From assembly GCA_049724395.1 (NCBI GenBank), contig JAUGWO010000249.1, positions 1-61,336 of the forward strand: a DNA stretch of 61,336 bases. The letters are read 5' to 3'. The translations under genes were made by a program, and so were the position numbers. This document shows, one piece after another, positions 21,145-34,100 of this stretch; the stretch's first letter is position 1; every line of letters starts with the position of its first letter. This DNA comes from Spongospora subterranea f. sp. subterranea. Its lineage: Eukaryota > Endomyxa: Phytomyxea > Phytomyxea > Plasmodiophorida. The notes under the pieces are model-generated. The model was not told the DNA's origin, searched no databases, and saw nothing but the letters and a program-made list of their open reading frames with translations.

Positions 21145-24100
21145 AATGGTTCATATGTGGCGCTGCCACTAGCTAGGAAGCCATGCAATGTGGCCAACGA
21201 AACGTGACTTGTGGCGACAGCGTAACATGATTCGGCATGACCCGACTCCGGGACGGAAACGTGACTAACCCGTCACGTGGGGGCCACATCACCCGAACAG
21301 TCGCGTGTAGGGATTGACCCAGCGTGATTGGCATTGCACTCGTTTATTTAAGGTCGACCACAGTCGGGCCCGACAGGACTTGTAGGAATGTGGGTCTAAT
21401 TCAGCGCCTGGGACAAGCCCCTTACGTCGAAAACGCGCGCTTTGGCTTGGGTCGGCGTTTCAGACTTCATCTAACAGGCGGAGATTGCCAGTGAAAATCG
21501 TCTGCTCCAGGCGATTGTGGTGGGCTTGAGCCTCAAATTCGTACACTGAATTTTCCTGTTTTTTTACCGCTGCAGAGGTGACACCCCGTCAACAATGTGA
21601 GAAGTTCGTTGTGGTGCAAAACCCTCTGTCCTCGCATAAATTCACGAAAGGTTCTGACAACCCGCTGTCATTAGGTTGACTCTGGGTGCCATATCCTGAT
21701 TTAGTCAGATTTGAGGCCACTTTAGCTTTGGCATTGGCATTTTGCGAACTAGCAATTGGTCTAACTCGGAAAAGGCCAAAACACGTCAGAACTTTAAATG
21801 TTGCCTGGCAGTTCCAGCCTCTTTGATTTGAAATCCCCGCCCCGTTGATCTAGAATCTTATCCTTGTACTGGGTAATCAATTTTCCAAAATCTCTATCAC
21901 ACGCAAACAGAGCGGATATGGTAAACCGACAGGACCTTCACTCTTAAACTGGTTGATTCTCTGAGTCCCGCATTGTGAACAAGTTTGCAGCACCGTCTAT
22001 GAATCCAATAATGAGGGTACCGCCTCTCGGTAGAGAAATATTTTCTGACGCTTTCAGCTAGGTGTTTAACGATTTCGTCAATAAACTAACCCTGGTTGTG
22101 CGAAAATCGGGTAAGGTCTGCCGTAGAAATTGAATACGATCCACAATGCAGATAATCCACCGGCAGCGACATTTCCTTTGCTGATAGAGCCCCCTTCGAT
22201 ATCCACAGTACCGTCGAGATGACAACAGCGATTAATTAATCGTTGAAATTCTGCAGACATCATCAGGTCCCATTTCTGCAAATTTCTGATTCAGTTATTG
22301 ACGTTGTTCAATAATGCATGAACTGCAGCGACAGCTGCCCAGTACGACCACATCGACACAGTCTTGGTTAGGCCTCGTTCGCCATCCATCCTGTTGCCAT
22401 CTGGTGACATTTCCCATCTGCTGAGTTAGCGCCTCTTGATTTCGCCAACTGGCCTCCCTGAGCGCTGGCTGTTGTGATCGCTGATAAAGATATCCGGACG
22501 TAAACAGGGCGGACCACGTTTTGACATTATAATCGCTTTCGTCGTCGTGTCGCATATTCTTGGAAATAATAATCGGGTGATCCGATAGTTTACACAATAA
22601 AACGACTTGTCGGTAGTCTCTATCTGACGAATGAGTCAAAGCGTCATCTCTAGTCGATTTTTTCTGTTAGATATTGTGTTCCAGAAACAGGCCCACTGCT
22701 GAGACGTGGTTTTAATCAGTTTCCCCTTTCGAATGTGTCATAGCTCAACACTGTCCCGACACATATAATGGTTCGAACGGCGCTGGATAATCAGCCGGTA
22801 TTGGATCATAGCCAGTAGGGGAGATGAAGGCGAACCGCAGGTGATCATGATGGGCTGGCACCTCCTTGTTAATAATGTCGCCTTGGCCTTGGACAGCATC
22901 AGTCAAGGTCCAGGACAGGTCGACGTGGTTCGATGAATCGACGGTGATCACCGCGTCAACAGCGTCATCAAAGCTATGATCCCAGACGACTATGCTGCCA
23001 TCAATGCCGATCACGATGAGACGGTAGATGAGACTCAATCAATAGTTGGTGGAAGGCGGGGAGTAGCGGATTGTTAGGTCGGCGGTGACCCGACCTCATA
23101 TCCCCTCCTGGCACCAGGTTCATGTTGCGGTCATTCACGTCATGATCCCCAGCGGTTCGCCTCGATTGTCCTGTTGACTACGATCCATCACCAGTTGACT
23201 ATCCCACTCCGGTCGAACCAGTATTTGGCAGTGTTCGATAATGATATTCGCCAGCGGAACTGATCAAAACCACGTCTCAGCAGTGGGGCGTGTTGCTGGA
23301 ATACAATTTGAAGGACGACTAGAGACGACCTTGCGACTCGTTGGGACACGACGTCCCCACCGACCTGAAATCTCAAATCCATGTTGGCACCAACACAGTC
23401 GGGAAGCCACGCTACAAGATCACGAAATGGGACATTGTAACAATGGCGTCCGACGTCGTAGGACTCAGGACCCGACCCAGGTATCTGCCATCCCCATCGC
23501 AACTGAACTATCTCAATCCACCGTTTACACTGAGTTTGCCACCTGGGACCAATAAAATCCCCTAGACCAGGTAACTGTTTGAGCGCTGAAGCAATGCACC
23601 AGGAAATGCCTGAGACAATACCGTAGCGATAACTTGAGAGATCACCTCGTTCAGGACTTGGAAGCAGTTCTCGTTGGCCATCGCGCGTCCACCGAACCCA
23701 GATGCTTGTGCCAGCAGCCCCACCAAAACCGTTTCACTCATGGCTGCGATACTTGTTATGAGAGAGCATGTGATATATACGGGAATGGCCATCTGGCGAA
23801 CAGACAGGATCGACACGTCCATATTGGCAGACGACGCTGCACTGCCGACAGATAAAGGGAAATTCCTTCGGTCCATTGGTGCGAGACGAGATCCCACATG
23901 TCCCCGTCTAAACCGTTCCGAAGAACGTGACCCTGTTCCGACTGATCCATCACCTGTCGTTCAACGGGCACACGGACGCCATCAACTCCCATATCGATTC
24001 GGGACACAGTTCGTCATCCAGCCGCAGCGCCAATTGAATGTCATCAACAGCCTCAAGCACGATCATCCGCGTGTTGATCTATGGAGCAAGGCTATGGGCC

Positions 24101-24160
24101 ACCTGAAGCCTTTCCTGGAATGGCGACCCCTCCTCATATTTCATAGTGATCTTTTTTGAC
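21145..24160. other. 3-kb stretch of unclear content between membrane-protein genes 1 and 2
   Basis: No complete gene could be modelled. A minus-strand open stretch at 22745-23038 (97 codons) starts with a hydrophobic N-terminus ('MSLIYRLIVIGI') and is acidic afterwards; 22078-22639 has further minus-strand open pieces ('KTWSALFTSGYLYQRSQQ'). On the plus strand, 23341-23565 reads as a plausible coding segment ('VPTDLKSQIHVGTNTVGKPR'). GC content is higher than in the flanks. This may be a decayed transposon or a sixth, disrupted family member; neither can be shown. Confidence 0.3.
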
Positions 24161-24240
24161 TCGTGAAGAAATCAAAAACTCAAATTTAGCGAAGATTTTA
24201 AACAGTCTGTTTATTTGGAAATCACATCGGTTTTCGAGAT

Positions 24241-26428
24241 TTAGGCAAACGCTTCGGGCACGTCTACGTCCGAATCCATATTGATCGAGTCGTGTATGTG
24301 CTGATCGACACCATGAACGGTCTGTAGACGATTGGCGAACACTAGCTTCGAGCCTTTCAACGTGGTTTTCATCATTGTAGCCCTGGAATACCGACGACTG
24401 AAGATGATCATGGTGCTGAAGACGGCCAGAAATCCAGCTAATCCAACGGCACCGAGTGCATACACCCACCATGGTGTTCCAAACAATGCCTTGGTCGCAT
24501 ACTCCTAAAAACAAACACGAACAGCGTATCAGATTATATGAGGCCGAATCAAACAAACAAAATCAATCTGATTCTTTTGACAACTCATAACAAGCATTGA
24601 ATTGAATAATTGAACATCAATCGTCACGATTGTGATTTGGGAACCGGCCAATGTACCTCGTGAGTCGATCGATTTGTCGCATCAGCAGAAGAATTGAGTT
24701 GTTGTGGTTCCAGCTCAAGAATCTGTGATGGAGCAGCATCGGCAATTGCTGAGATGACGTTGATCGGAAACATTTTGAAAAGATGACAATGGAGTTACCT
24801 TCGACTGAGAGTTCATTGGACTGGGCAGATGCCGTGGCCGCCACATACTCGGGCTCTGAGGCGGCGAAAATCGGTTGTTGATTCTCCAACTCATCACGTT
24901 CAATGGCTTGCACGACAGCAGAACACTCAACCGAACTGGGTACCGCCGTATCGCCAGCAATTCGGTACCCGTTCTGATTCTCCCTCAAGTTCTGAACCTC
25001 TGGAACAACCTTAGCTGAAAAGAATTTTCTAACACATCGTGAACCTGCAAAAAAGATCGGGTCAGAAATCAGTACTTTTGTGAACATTGATGCGACAAAC
25101 AAAGAATCGAAAAGTTGAAATCAGATGCAAAATATGGAATACATTCAAGTACCGGGGGAGAAACTTGTTGTCGATTGTGCGGGTGGTAGAACTTGAGGAT
25201 GGCTCAATGCTACGACCAGACAAACTAGACGCGACTTTCTCTGTCATTTTTTTGTTTCGCTGTCGCTTTCGAGAAGATCTGGCAGAAGGCGTGGTCTGCT
25301 TGTTGGTAGCCACGAGATTGTTCAAGGCCACTGTGGCGACGTCAGATGCCAACTCAAGACCATCTGGCGTCTGCTTCTCTTGGGCCAAGGTGGAGCCTTC
25401 CTCTGCCACCGCTTTGGGCTCAATAAGATATGGGTCTGAGATGAAGGTAGGCGTCGAAACCACTTCGGTATCCGGTTGAGTGGAGATCTCGAGGTTTTTA
25501 GTGGTATCACCCGACATGATTGCGGAATCAGAAGTAGATGCTTCAGGAAGAGCGTGTGGTTGATTCGGAACACATATCGTTGGATATTCTGCATCCGAGA
25601 CCTCACTGCATTGATCGGCTGTAAAATAAACTGGAATCATCTGACGAGACATATTAACAACTGATTGATGTCCATTGAAGTGATTGCTCCTTACGCAATT
25701 CTCAGTCACCAGCATAATTTTCTTATTGTCAGGATATATCAACTTTGCCGTTATCTCTTCCGCAGTGAAAGTGCCAACTTTTGAACCGAGTTCTGTAAAA
25801 AGATTAGTGATCTCAAAATCCCCATTAACAGCACAGTGATGTTCTTCCTACCTTGTGCCAACAACTTCGGAATACCTTCAAGTTTGCGGGTTGAGTCTTT
25901 GAGAATCAAAACATAAGCCTGAAGACACAAAACATGGATCAATGCAATATTGTGAACGCGTGCGACACGACCACAGCGTACTTGACGGTCCAGCTGGATC
26001 TTGTTGACCACACCGTCCGAAGAAAGCTTGACCAGCCTTTCAGTACGTGTCGATGAAATGACCTTCCTGGATCGGTGAGACTGCAAAATTGATATCAATT
26101 GCTGACGAACTAAGGGCGGCAGCATTGAACTAGAAACCAAATTTTCCCAACTCGTGATTACTGAAGAGTTCAACGTTGTTTGATGAACCAATTTAGTTTG
26201 CGTGAAGAATAACTTGGACAGAGATTTCTCCGTCGATCACACAGAAAACAAATTTCGGTGGTCAAAGAGATTTTGGGGAAAAAGAATTGGCTTGTCATGG
26301 ACAAGAAACAACCGACAAGTCGAATATGAACATACCCCGGATTTTCTAATTGGAATTCTCCCGCCATTGGAAACTACAGCGAGAACGAGAAGGACAGCGG
26401 CGATGGCGATTGGTCGCCAGCCCAACAT
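24241..26428 (-). CDS. Type I membrane protein 2
   Basis: Eight exons: 26336-26428, 25982-26080, 25852-25918, 25695-25792, 25153-25640, 25028-24799, 24748-24657, 24504-24241; 476 aa in frame. Signal peptide 'MLGWRPIAIAAVLLVLAVVS'. The N-terminal ectodomain comes from small exons ('RLVKLSSDGVVNKIQLDRQ', then 'AYVLILKDSTRKLEGIPK', then 'AKLIYPDNKKIMLV', then 'MIPVYFTADQCSE') that match, in order and partly in length, those of the secreted protein at 27.5-28.9 kb; the third exon is 67 nt in both. A Ser/Thr/Glu-rich stalk with a basic patch ('SRKRQRNKKMTEK') follows. The 264-nt last exon encodes 'WWVYALGAVGLAGFLAVFS', 'MKTTLKGSKLVFANR' and 'HGVDQHIHDSINMDSD', nearly identical in motif to protein 1. 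The junction at 25153/25028 is the least certain. Start could also be an ATG 15 bp upstream. Function unknown; extracellular or surface role inferred. Confidence 0.75.
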
Positions 26429-26443
26429 GACGATAAAACACAA

Positions 26444-27487
26444 ATATGTAATGAGGTGATCACAATTGGTCGAGGTTCCCGCCGTCGTCTGTCATTGGGG
26501 TCCGTAACTGTGGTTGGCACGTCACCCCCAGTTAGCCAGGTGCCCGGAATGTAACGTGAGCGAAACGCGCCAGGTACGGTAACGGTCCCCAAGTGCCATT
26601 GCAAAACGTGGTGTGTGTAGCTTAGTGTACCGTACCCGCATACCGTGCTGGCCGCACTGTGGACTGGGCAACGTTACCGTCCTCATCGACAACTGTCGAC
26701 GACTGGTAGACTCAATTTGGATCACGATTGAACCCGCCCCTGTCGACGGCCGCTGATCGTCCCCCGCTTGATCAAAATCCTACAGTGGCCATTTTTTGGG
26801 AACATCGCGTCGTGCAATGGCGCTACACAATTCCGATTAAGAGAAGCTTATGCCTACTCTTGAACGCCCTGTGCTACTTCTTCATCTGAGAATTTGAAGA
26901 CAGATTGCGGCGGAGCATCGACGGCAATTTTCATCATCGTTTGCGTTGATTCGTCTCTGTAGACTATTTCTGCGATTTTTTAATGGATTATTCTTTCGAG
27001 CAATTAAAGGCTTATAGCTTTAACGACTTTATTTATTCTCAAAAACTCTAAACAGATTTTTTATATATTAATACACGACAGGAATGCTGAAATTACCGAC
27101 TTTGTTTTTACATAAATTCAGACAAGTCAAAGCACTCTTAACACCTAGTACATAAATACAACAACAGATATCAAAAGATGTCCTGGCAGGGTTTGTCATA
27201 TTGTGTCTCAGATAGGACGCCCGTGTGGTGGTTCGTCTAATCGAAGAGACTTGGCTAAGCGTGTATTGCCATCTTTTGAATATTCAGCTGCGTCGAGACC
27301 AAGTGCTGAAATTTCACACAACTGTCAATTTCAAAACATCAAACAGATGATTTCGGGCCAAAATTAGGCATTGCAGAATCATAGGGCCAGCTCACATCTG
27401 TGTATTTTCAAATATGCGTTAAAGTGATCGTCGATGTTGAAAAAAAAAAACGAAAGTTCAATGTTGTACTCTTTGTAGATGACTTAA
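26444..27487. other. Intergenic stretch
   Basis: Contains the presumed 5' flank of membrane protein 2 (26.4-26.8 kb, GC-richer) and the AT-rich 3' flank of the secreted protein gene (27.0-27.5 kb). No gene, repeat or RNA recognised. Confidence 0.5.
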
Positions 27488-28886
27488 TTATTCGTCTTGG
27501 GAACTTTGATTTTGTTCGGCGGCCTCAATAAATTCCCACTCAATGTGCGATGTTAAGGGTAATCCTAATCGCACGGCCGAAAGTGAGTCTTCGCCTTGTT
27601 CCACGAGAGTTTGATTTTGTTCGGCGGCATCAATATATTCCCACTCATCGTTCGACGATAGAGCTGATCCTAATGGCAAGGTCGAAAGTGCGTCTTCGCC
27701 TTGTTCCACGAGTGTGTCCCCAAAAGTAGAATTAGGGACCTGTTCATCTGGGACGAAGTTGGCGAATCCGGCGTCTGACTGGTTCAACTGGTTATCGTGG
27801 CGTTCACAATCATCTATATCTGCAATATGGCATTAGAGACAGACACAATCACGAACACTCTTTCGAAAAAGGTCACGCTGAGAGTAAAATGAAAACAAAA
27901 CATGTGAAAGTTGATATCGAAAACCGATATGCAAACCTAAATATCAGAACAATACTTCAGAAGTTGAAAAAAAAATACCGCGTGTGGTTATTTTGACAAC
28001 CGATGGCACAACATTTCATGTTGGAGAGAGATTAAAATTACATTGTTTCAAGGCTTGCCCGTCTGCTGAGTGCATGTTGCTCTTGAAAACAGCGTTATTG
28101 ATAGTGTCGACCAACAAATTCTGTTGAATAAGTTTGGTTCTCACAGCGTTGGCTATCGGCGTATACAGCGAATCGGACACGGGCCCGACGCCAGTGCACT
28201 GAAAGTCGCCGCCGTCAACTTGGCAAGCAATGGGAACAACCTGACAAATGCATTCAGCGATAATCAACGATATTGCACTATGATTCCTACATTATCGCCC
28301 TGAACCAGGTGCATTTGCTTATTGTCAGTGAATGACAGCACAAACTTGCAATCTATACGGTTATCAGTCGAACCTGGTTCTGCATGAAATCATTTAAATT
28401 CACAGAAACCAAACGCATATTGTGAATATTTACCCTGCGACGAGAGATCTGACAACCCCAAATCGTCGTTGGCACGCTCGGCGAGACGAAGATGATACCG
28501 CTGCAGGCAATATGGTTAGTATACGTAGAGGATGGAAAGTGTATTGCTTGAACACAGCGTACCGTTTGGCCAACGTCAAAAAGTAAGTCCTTGTTCTTGG
28601 AATAAATGCACACTTTGACGACAGTTGGATTCAAGACCCTTTTCGCTGATTGCTGAATCGGCATTATATCAGTTGTAGGAAACAGAGTTTGTCCATATGG
28701 CGATAGCAATTTGATTGGTTAGTAATCGAAACCGGTTTCAGGCACCTCCCAAGCTGGGGTAAAAACAGCAAACTGTGAACGCACCTTGACATACTTGGCG
28801 GCGTCGCTTTGTACTTTTACAAGGCCACCATCAACAGCGTACGTGAGCACAACGACAACGATCAGCACACGATTCCACGACAGCAT
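27488..28886 (-). CDS. Secreted family member 3, no membrane anchor
   Basis: Six exons: 28733-28886, 28563-28645, 28434-28500, 28291-28379, 28042-28240, 27488-27819; 307 aa, all phases agree, and two introns contain a textbook TACTAAC branch site. A signal peptide ('MLSWNRVLIVVVVLTYAVDG') is followed by an ectodomain aligning exon by exon with protein 2: 'TVVKVCIYSKNKDLLFDVGQT', 'YHLRLAERANDDLGLSDLSS' (67-nt exon in both), 'KFVLSFTDNKQMHLVQGDN', then 'VVPIACQVDGGDFQC'. The C-terminal exon carries two imperfect copies of a module of about 38 residues ('TLVEQGEDALSTLPLGSAL' and 'TLVEQGEDSLSAVRLGLPL', each ending 'EFIEAAEQNQ' or 'EYIDAAEQNQ'). No transmembrane segment follows, so it is probably secreted. 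Function unknown. Confidence 0.75.
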
Positions 28887-29176
28887 GATCGAACTGCACA
28901 AACAGACGATAACCTAAATGACGTGGACGGTGGAGGGGTTCGCCGCCATGTCGCCTGTGCCAGTAATAAATATCGTTACGACCCTGTGCGTCACTGACTG
29001 ACGCACCACCCCCACAGGTGCTCACTGCTCACTGTCAGATCACGTAAGTGACTATAAGAGTAACCTCCTAAAACTCCCTCTCGGACTCGCATGAAATGGC
29101 CTTTGCGGTGTGCCGGCCACCGGAGCCAACATGTTCCGGCAAAGGTTACCGGTAACCCATGGATTCGGGAAGAAAC

Positions 29177-29997
29177 CTACCCAATGGGCGACGTTTTCGA
29201 CATCTTATTCACAATCACGTGTTTTCGTCTGGCGGGTAATATCTCGGGATACAAACTGATGAGAAATCGTGATTTCTTAGCGGTTGCTTTGACGATGACG
29301 CTGTTGAAGATCAGAATCATGGAATTTTTAATGGTGCAGCCTATACTGGCGTCATAGAGGTGTTCGCCTCTCCATTTTTCTCTCACACAAACATTCCTAC
29401 ACGGTCAACCCTCGGGCGCTTTCAACTTATCCGGATAACAAATTCGTTGCAAATCCTTCGTTGTTTGTTGTTCCAGGTTCGATGTAATCCGCGTTTGAGA
29501 AATTTGAGGTTCTACTCGCGATCAAATGTCTGGGGCCGGAAGCTCAATCCCGATATCTGTTGATTGCTTGGAATTATCATATGCCCAAGCGCAAAGAGCA
29601 CGATCAAGAGCTGCCAACCAGCGCAATGGTTGAACCAGACAAAAAAGGCGAAAGTCCCACCCTCAAGCGTTTGAATGGCGTGATAACTTAGGCCTTCGCC
29701 TGTTTTAACGTTTGCGCTAGCCAACTCAAAATTCGCCCAGATTCTCCCAGACGGATCTCAATGTGTCGCCATTCTTTTCATCGCATTGATCAATAAAACT
29801 TACGTAATGACAATCTCCAATCGCATGCTATTGAAAACATTTTGTGAGGATTCAGAAAACTTCATATTTCCAATTTGAGGTGATGGGCGAGAGAGTGGTG
29901 TCGACAGGTCTTGAGGAGGACTCGTACTTGACACTTGCTGCTGTGCTACAGACGTCGCCTCTCGCGGTGTCGATCTAGATCGTGTTGCGCCAGCCAT
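29177..29997 (-). CDS. Possible small multi-exon gene (minus twin), tentative
   Basis: The first exon is proposed at 29807-29997 ('MAGATRSRSTPREATSVAQQ', Ser/Thr/Pro-rich, no signal peptide), ending at a strong GTAAGT donor. A later open stretch at 29177-29357 reads 'CTIKNSMILIFNSVIVKATA'. The middle exon is unresolved and the 3' end unknown. A related sequence in opposite orientation lies at 30290-31172, so this is half of a second head-to-head inverted pair. Real exons are likely; the model is incomplete. Confidence 0.35.
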
Positions 29998-30289
29998 ATC
30001 ATTTCTTCAGGAGTTTACTACATACATTGTCGAAATACTCGTGAGTTTTATCAATATTATTGAAATAGGAAGATAGGATGGTGTCACGCCTGCTAGCCAA
30101 CAGCCAGGCGACCCTCGCTGGAAGGTCGCCTCACTACTAGGCTCAACACTCCCGCCCAAACTACCAGCGAGGAGTATTTGGTGGAAAGGAGCCTGGGCTT
30201 AGACGGGCAAAATCGTGGGTGACAGTGGGTTTGTCATCATCATGGAGTACACGAGTCCTATCTCACCTTTCTCGACCTTTAGAGCAACC

Positions 30290-31172
30290 GATCTGAATCG
30301 ACACCGCAAGAGGCGGCTTGTGTAGCACAGCAGCAAGTGTTGGATACGAGTCCTCCCCGGACCTCTCGCCCATTACCTCACGCATCGCCAGTTTTCGTGG
30401 ACTGGCCAGTTCCACGACTATGTGATACTCATTTATCCCTGACGCGATCGAGACAGATGAGTCCTTTCCCTATTAGTTTTTCAACCAAAACGCTTTTGCG
30501 GTATCGACTGATTTCAAAATTGAGCAGGGCCGTGCGCCATTGCCCGTAGATTATACAGCAGTCGAGCGATCGCCGAACAGCACAGACCTCTTGTTGATCA
30601 ATATTGATGGAAGAAGGCGCCCATTGATGATCATATCCCAATGATCAGAATGATATTCGGCCTCATTCAATATTCTCAATGAAATAGGTCAAAATTGGTT
30701 CAGACGTGCATGGATTCAAATGATGCACTAATTATCAGCAGAGATTACCGAGCTCTGTGTTCCATATTTCGCTATCAATGTCCATTCGAGTGGTACACAT
30801 ATCTGTCCGACACGATATGAACATAGGTAAAAAGTCGAAACCCCGCCACCACTGGTTTGCAAGATTCGCCCAATCGCTCAATAGAAGACAAACACAATGT
30901 GTTCGTCGCGAAACTAATCCATAATGGATTGCAGCTCAAGATGACGTTGAACAACGCTGTCCCGATTGCGCGCAAACACCAACGACTTGTTTTTGGTGAT
31001 ATTTGTCAAACGCAGTCCTGATGAGACGAAGGACACAGAAAACCAAAATATGTTGGAGAAGTTCAATGTGTGTAGTTTGTTCGAGTTGGGACAACCGCTG
31101 AGTGATCGATTTGCGTTAACGTTTTGGTCAATGTATTATCAAAGAAACATTACGGGTGGTCACTTGGTCTAG
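30290..31172 (+). CDS. Possible small multi-exon gene (plus twin), tentative
   Basis: The 5' part (about 30300-30400) reads 'AQQQVLDTSPPRTSRPLPHA', matching the Ser/Pro-rich start of the minus twin. A middle segment near 30890-31015 reads 'HNGLQLKMTLNNAVPIARKH', resembling 'IKNSMILIFNSVIVKATAKK' of the twin. The last open stretch ends 'WSMYYQRNITGGHLV' and stops at 31170-31172, overlapping the stop codon of the convergent 17-mer-repeat gene within CTAG. Exon borders and start are not secured, and the 5' region contains stops, so this copy may be a pseudogene. Confidence 0.3.
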
Positions 31173-34100
31173 GTTCGACATTCAACAAAATCGGTGTCAT
31201 GTTGGTGCTCATCGCCGTAATGTGTGGTACTCGAGTTCGCCGACACACTTGACGATGCCGGACGATGAACCGTGAAATGAATTGTGAACGCCGCAACGAC
31301 GACGAGGGAAAACGAGCAGACGTTGATGAGGACGATGGGCCAAAACCACGATGTGGACTTGGTCTTCTAGAAAATAGCGTCAAAACTAATCAGGCAAATA
31401 CAGAACACAACGAGAAGCTGCTGGGATTTGGAAATTTGAAAACTTTTTGGCGTAAAAGGAAACAGATGATAGAATCCTAATTACGAAACCCAATGTAAGA
31501 GGAGATACAGGTTAGGGAAATATAACAAGAGAAAATCAAGAAGTTGGGTAAAAAACAAACCCGAGTAATCTAATGGGCTAAAACACGGTACCGACCTTTA
31601 CTGGATGGTTTTCCTGGGCCGGTAGGGCAGTGGTAGAATCTGGAAATGACTGTTGAGGGAAAATGATGGTTGGATAGATCAAGACATACCGTTTTGAGAT
31701 GATAATGAGATTGAATCACATTCAGACTGTTGCTGATATTGATCGGGTTCAGGGTCAGGGATAACGAGTGATCGATCATCAAAAATTTGTTCTTGATGAG
31801 GAAGTTCTGGTGAGGTAGGAGCACACGACGACATCTCTAGTTGATCTAGTTCATGAACTGGTGATGAAAGAACATTCGACGACTCCTCTAGTTGATCTAG
31901 TTCATGAACTGGTGATGAAAGAACATTCGACGACTCCTGTAGTTGATCTAGTTCATGAACTGGTGATGAAAGAACATCCGACGACTCCTCTAGTTGATCT
32001 AGTTCATGAACTGGTGATGAAAGAACATCCGACGACTCCTCTAGTTGATCTAGTTCATGAACTGGTGATGAAAGAACATTCGACGACTCCTCTAGTTGAT
32101 CTAGTTCATGAACTGGTGATGAAAGAACATTCGACGACTCCTCTAGTTGATCTAGTTCATGAACTGGTGATGAAAGAACATCCGACGACTCCTCTAGTTG
32201 ATCTAGTTCATGAACTGGTGATGAAAGAACATCCGACGACTTCTCTAGTTGATCTAGTTCATGAACTGGTGATGAAAGAACATCCGACGACTCCTCTAGT
32301 TGACTCTAGTTCATGAACTGGTGATGAAAGAACAATCGACGACTTCTCTAGTTGATCTAGTTCATGAACTGGTGATGAAAGAACAATCGACGACTCCTCT
32401 AGTTGATCTAGTTCATGAACTGGTGATGAAAGAACATTCGACGACTCCTCTAGTTGATCTAGTTCATGAACTGGTGATGAAAGAACATTCGACGACTCCT
32501 CTAGTTGATCTAGTTCATGAACTGGTGATGAAAGAACATTCGACGACTCCTCTAGTTGATCTAGTTCATGAACTGGTGATGAAAGAACAATCGACGACTC
32601 CTCTAGTTGATCTAGTTCATGAACTGGTGATGAAAGAACATTCGACGACTCCTCTAGTTGATCTAGTTCATGAACTGGTGATGAAAGAACATTCGACGAC
32701 TCCTCTAGTTGATCTAGTTCATGAACTGGTGATGAAAGAACATTCGACGACTCCTCTAGTTGATCTAGTTCATGAACTGGTGATGAAAGAACATTCGACG
32801 ACTCCTCTAGTTGATCTAGTTCATGAACTGGTGATGAAAGAACATTCGACGACTCCTCTAGTTGATCTAGTTCATGAACTGGTGATGAAAGAACATTCCG
32901 ACGACTCAACGACTCCTCTAGTTGATCTAGTTCATGAACTGGTGATGAAAGAACATTCGACGACTCCTCTAGTTGATCTAGTTCATGAACTGGTGATGAA
33001 AGAACATTCGACCGACGACTCATGAACTGATAGTTGATCTAGTTGTTCATGAACTGGTGATGAAAGAACATTCGACGACTCCTCTAGTTGATCTAGTTCA
33101 TGAACTGGTGATGAAAGAACATCCGACGACTCCTCTAGTTGATCTAGTTCATGAACTGGTGATGAAAGAACATCCGACGACTCCTCTAGTTGATCTAGTT
33201 CATGAACTGGTGATGAAAGAACAATCGACGACTTCTCTAGTTGATCTAGTTCATGAACTGGTGATGAAAGAACATCCGACGACTCCTCTAGTTGATCTAG
33301 TTCATGAACTGGTGATGAAAGAACAATCGACGACTTCTCTAGTTGATCTAGTTCATGAACTGGTGATGAAAGAACATCCGACGACTCCTCTAGTTGATCT
33401 AGTTCATGAACTGGTGATGAAAGAACATGAACGACGACGACTCCTCTAGTTGATCTAGTTCATGAACTGGTGATGAAAGAACATCCGACGACTTCTCTAG
33501 TTGATCTAGTTCATGAACTGGTGATGAAAGAACATCCGACGACTCCTCTAGTTGATCTAGTTCATGAACTGGTGATGAAAGAACATCGACGACGACTCCT
33601 CTAGTTGATCTAGTTCATGAACTGGTGATGAAAGAACATCCGACGACTCCTCTAGTTGATCTAGTTCATGAACTGGTGATGAAAGAACATCCGACGACTT
33701 CTCTAGTTGATCTAGTTCATGAACATCCGACGACTGAGTTGATCTAGTTCATGAACATGAAAGAACATCCGACGACTCCTCTAGTTGATCTAGTTCATGA
33801 ACTGGTGATGAAAGAACATCCGACGACTCCTCTAGTTGATCTAGTTCATGAACTGGTGATGATGAAAGAACATCCGACGACTCCTCTAGTTGATCTAGTT
33901 CATGAACTGGTGATGAAAGAACATCCGACGACTCCTCTAGTTGATCTAGTTCATGAACTGGTGATGAAAGAACATCCGACGACTCCTCTAGTTGATCTAG
34001 TTCATGAACTGGTGATGAAAGAACATCCGACGACTCCTCTAGTTGATCTAGTTCATGAACTGGTGATGAAAGAACATCCGACGACTCCTCTAGTTGATCT

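Noticed and set aside
24617-25102. Alternative single-exon readings on either strand across the stalk of membrane protein 2
   Set aside because: They break at the splice sites that give the in-frame eight-exon model and lack signal or domain evidence.
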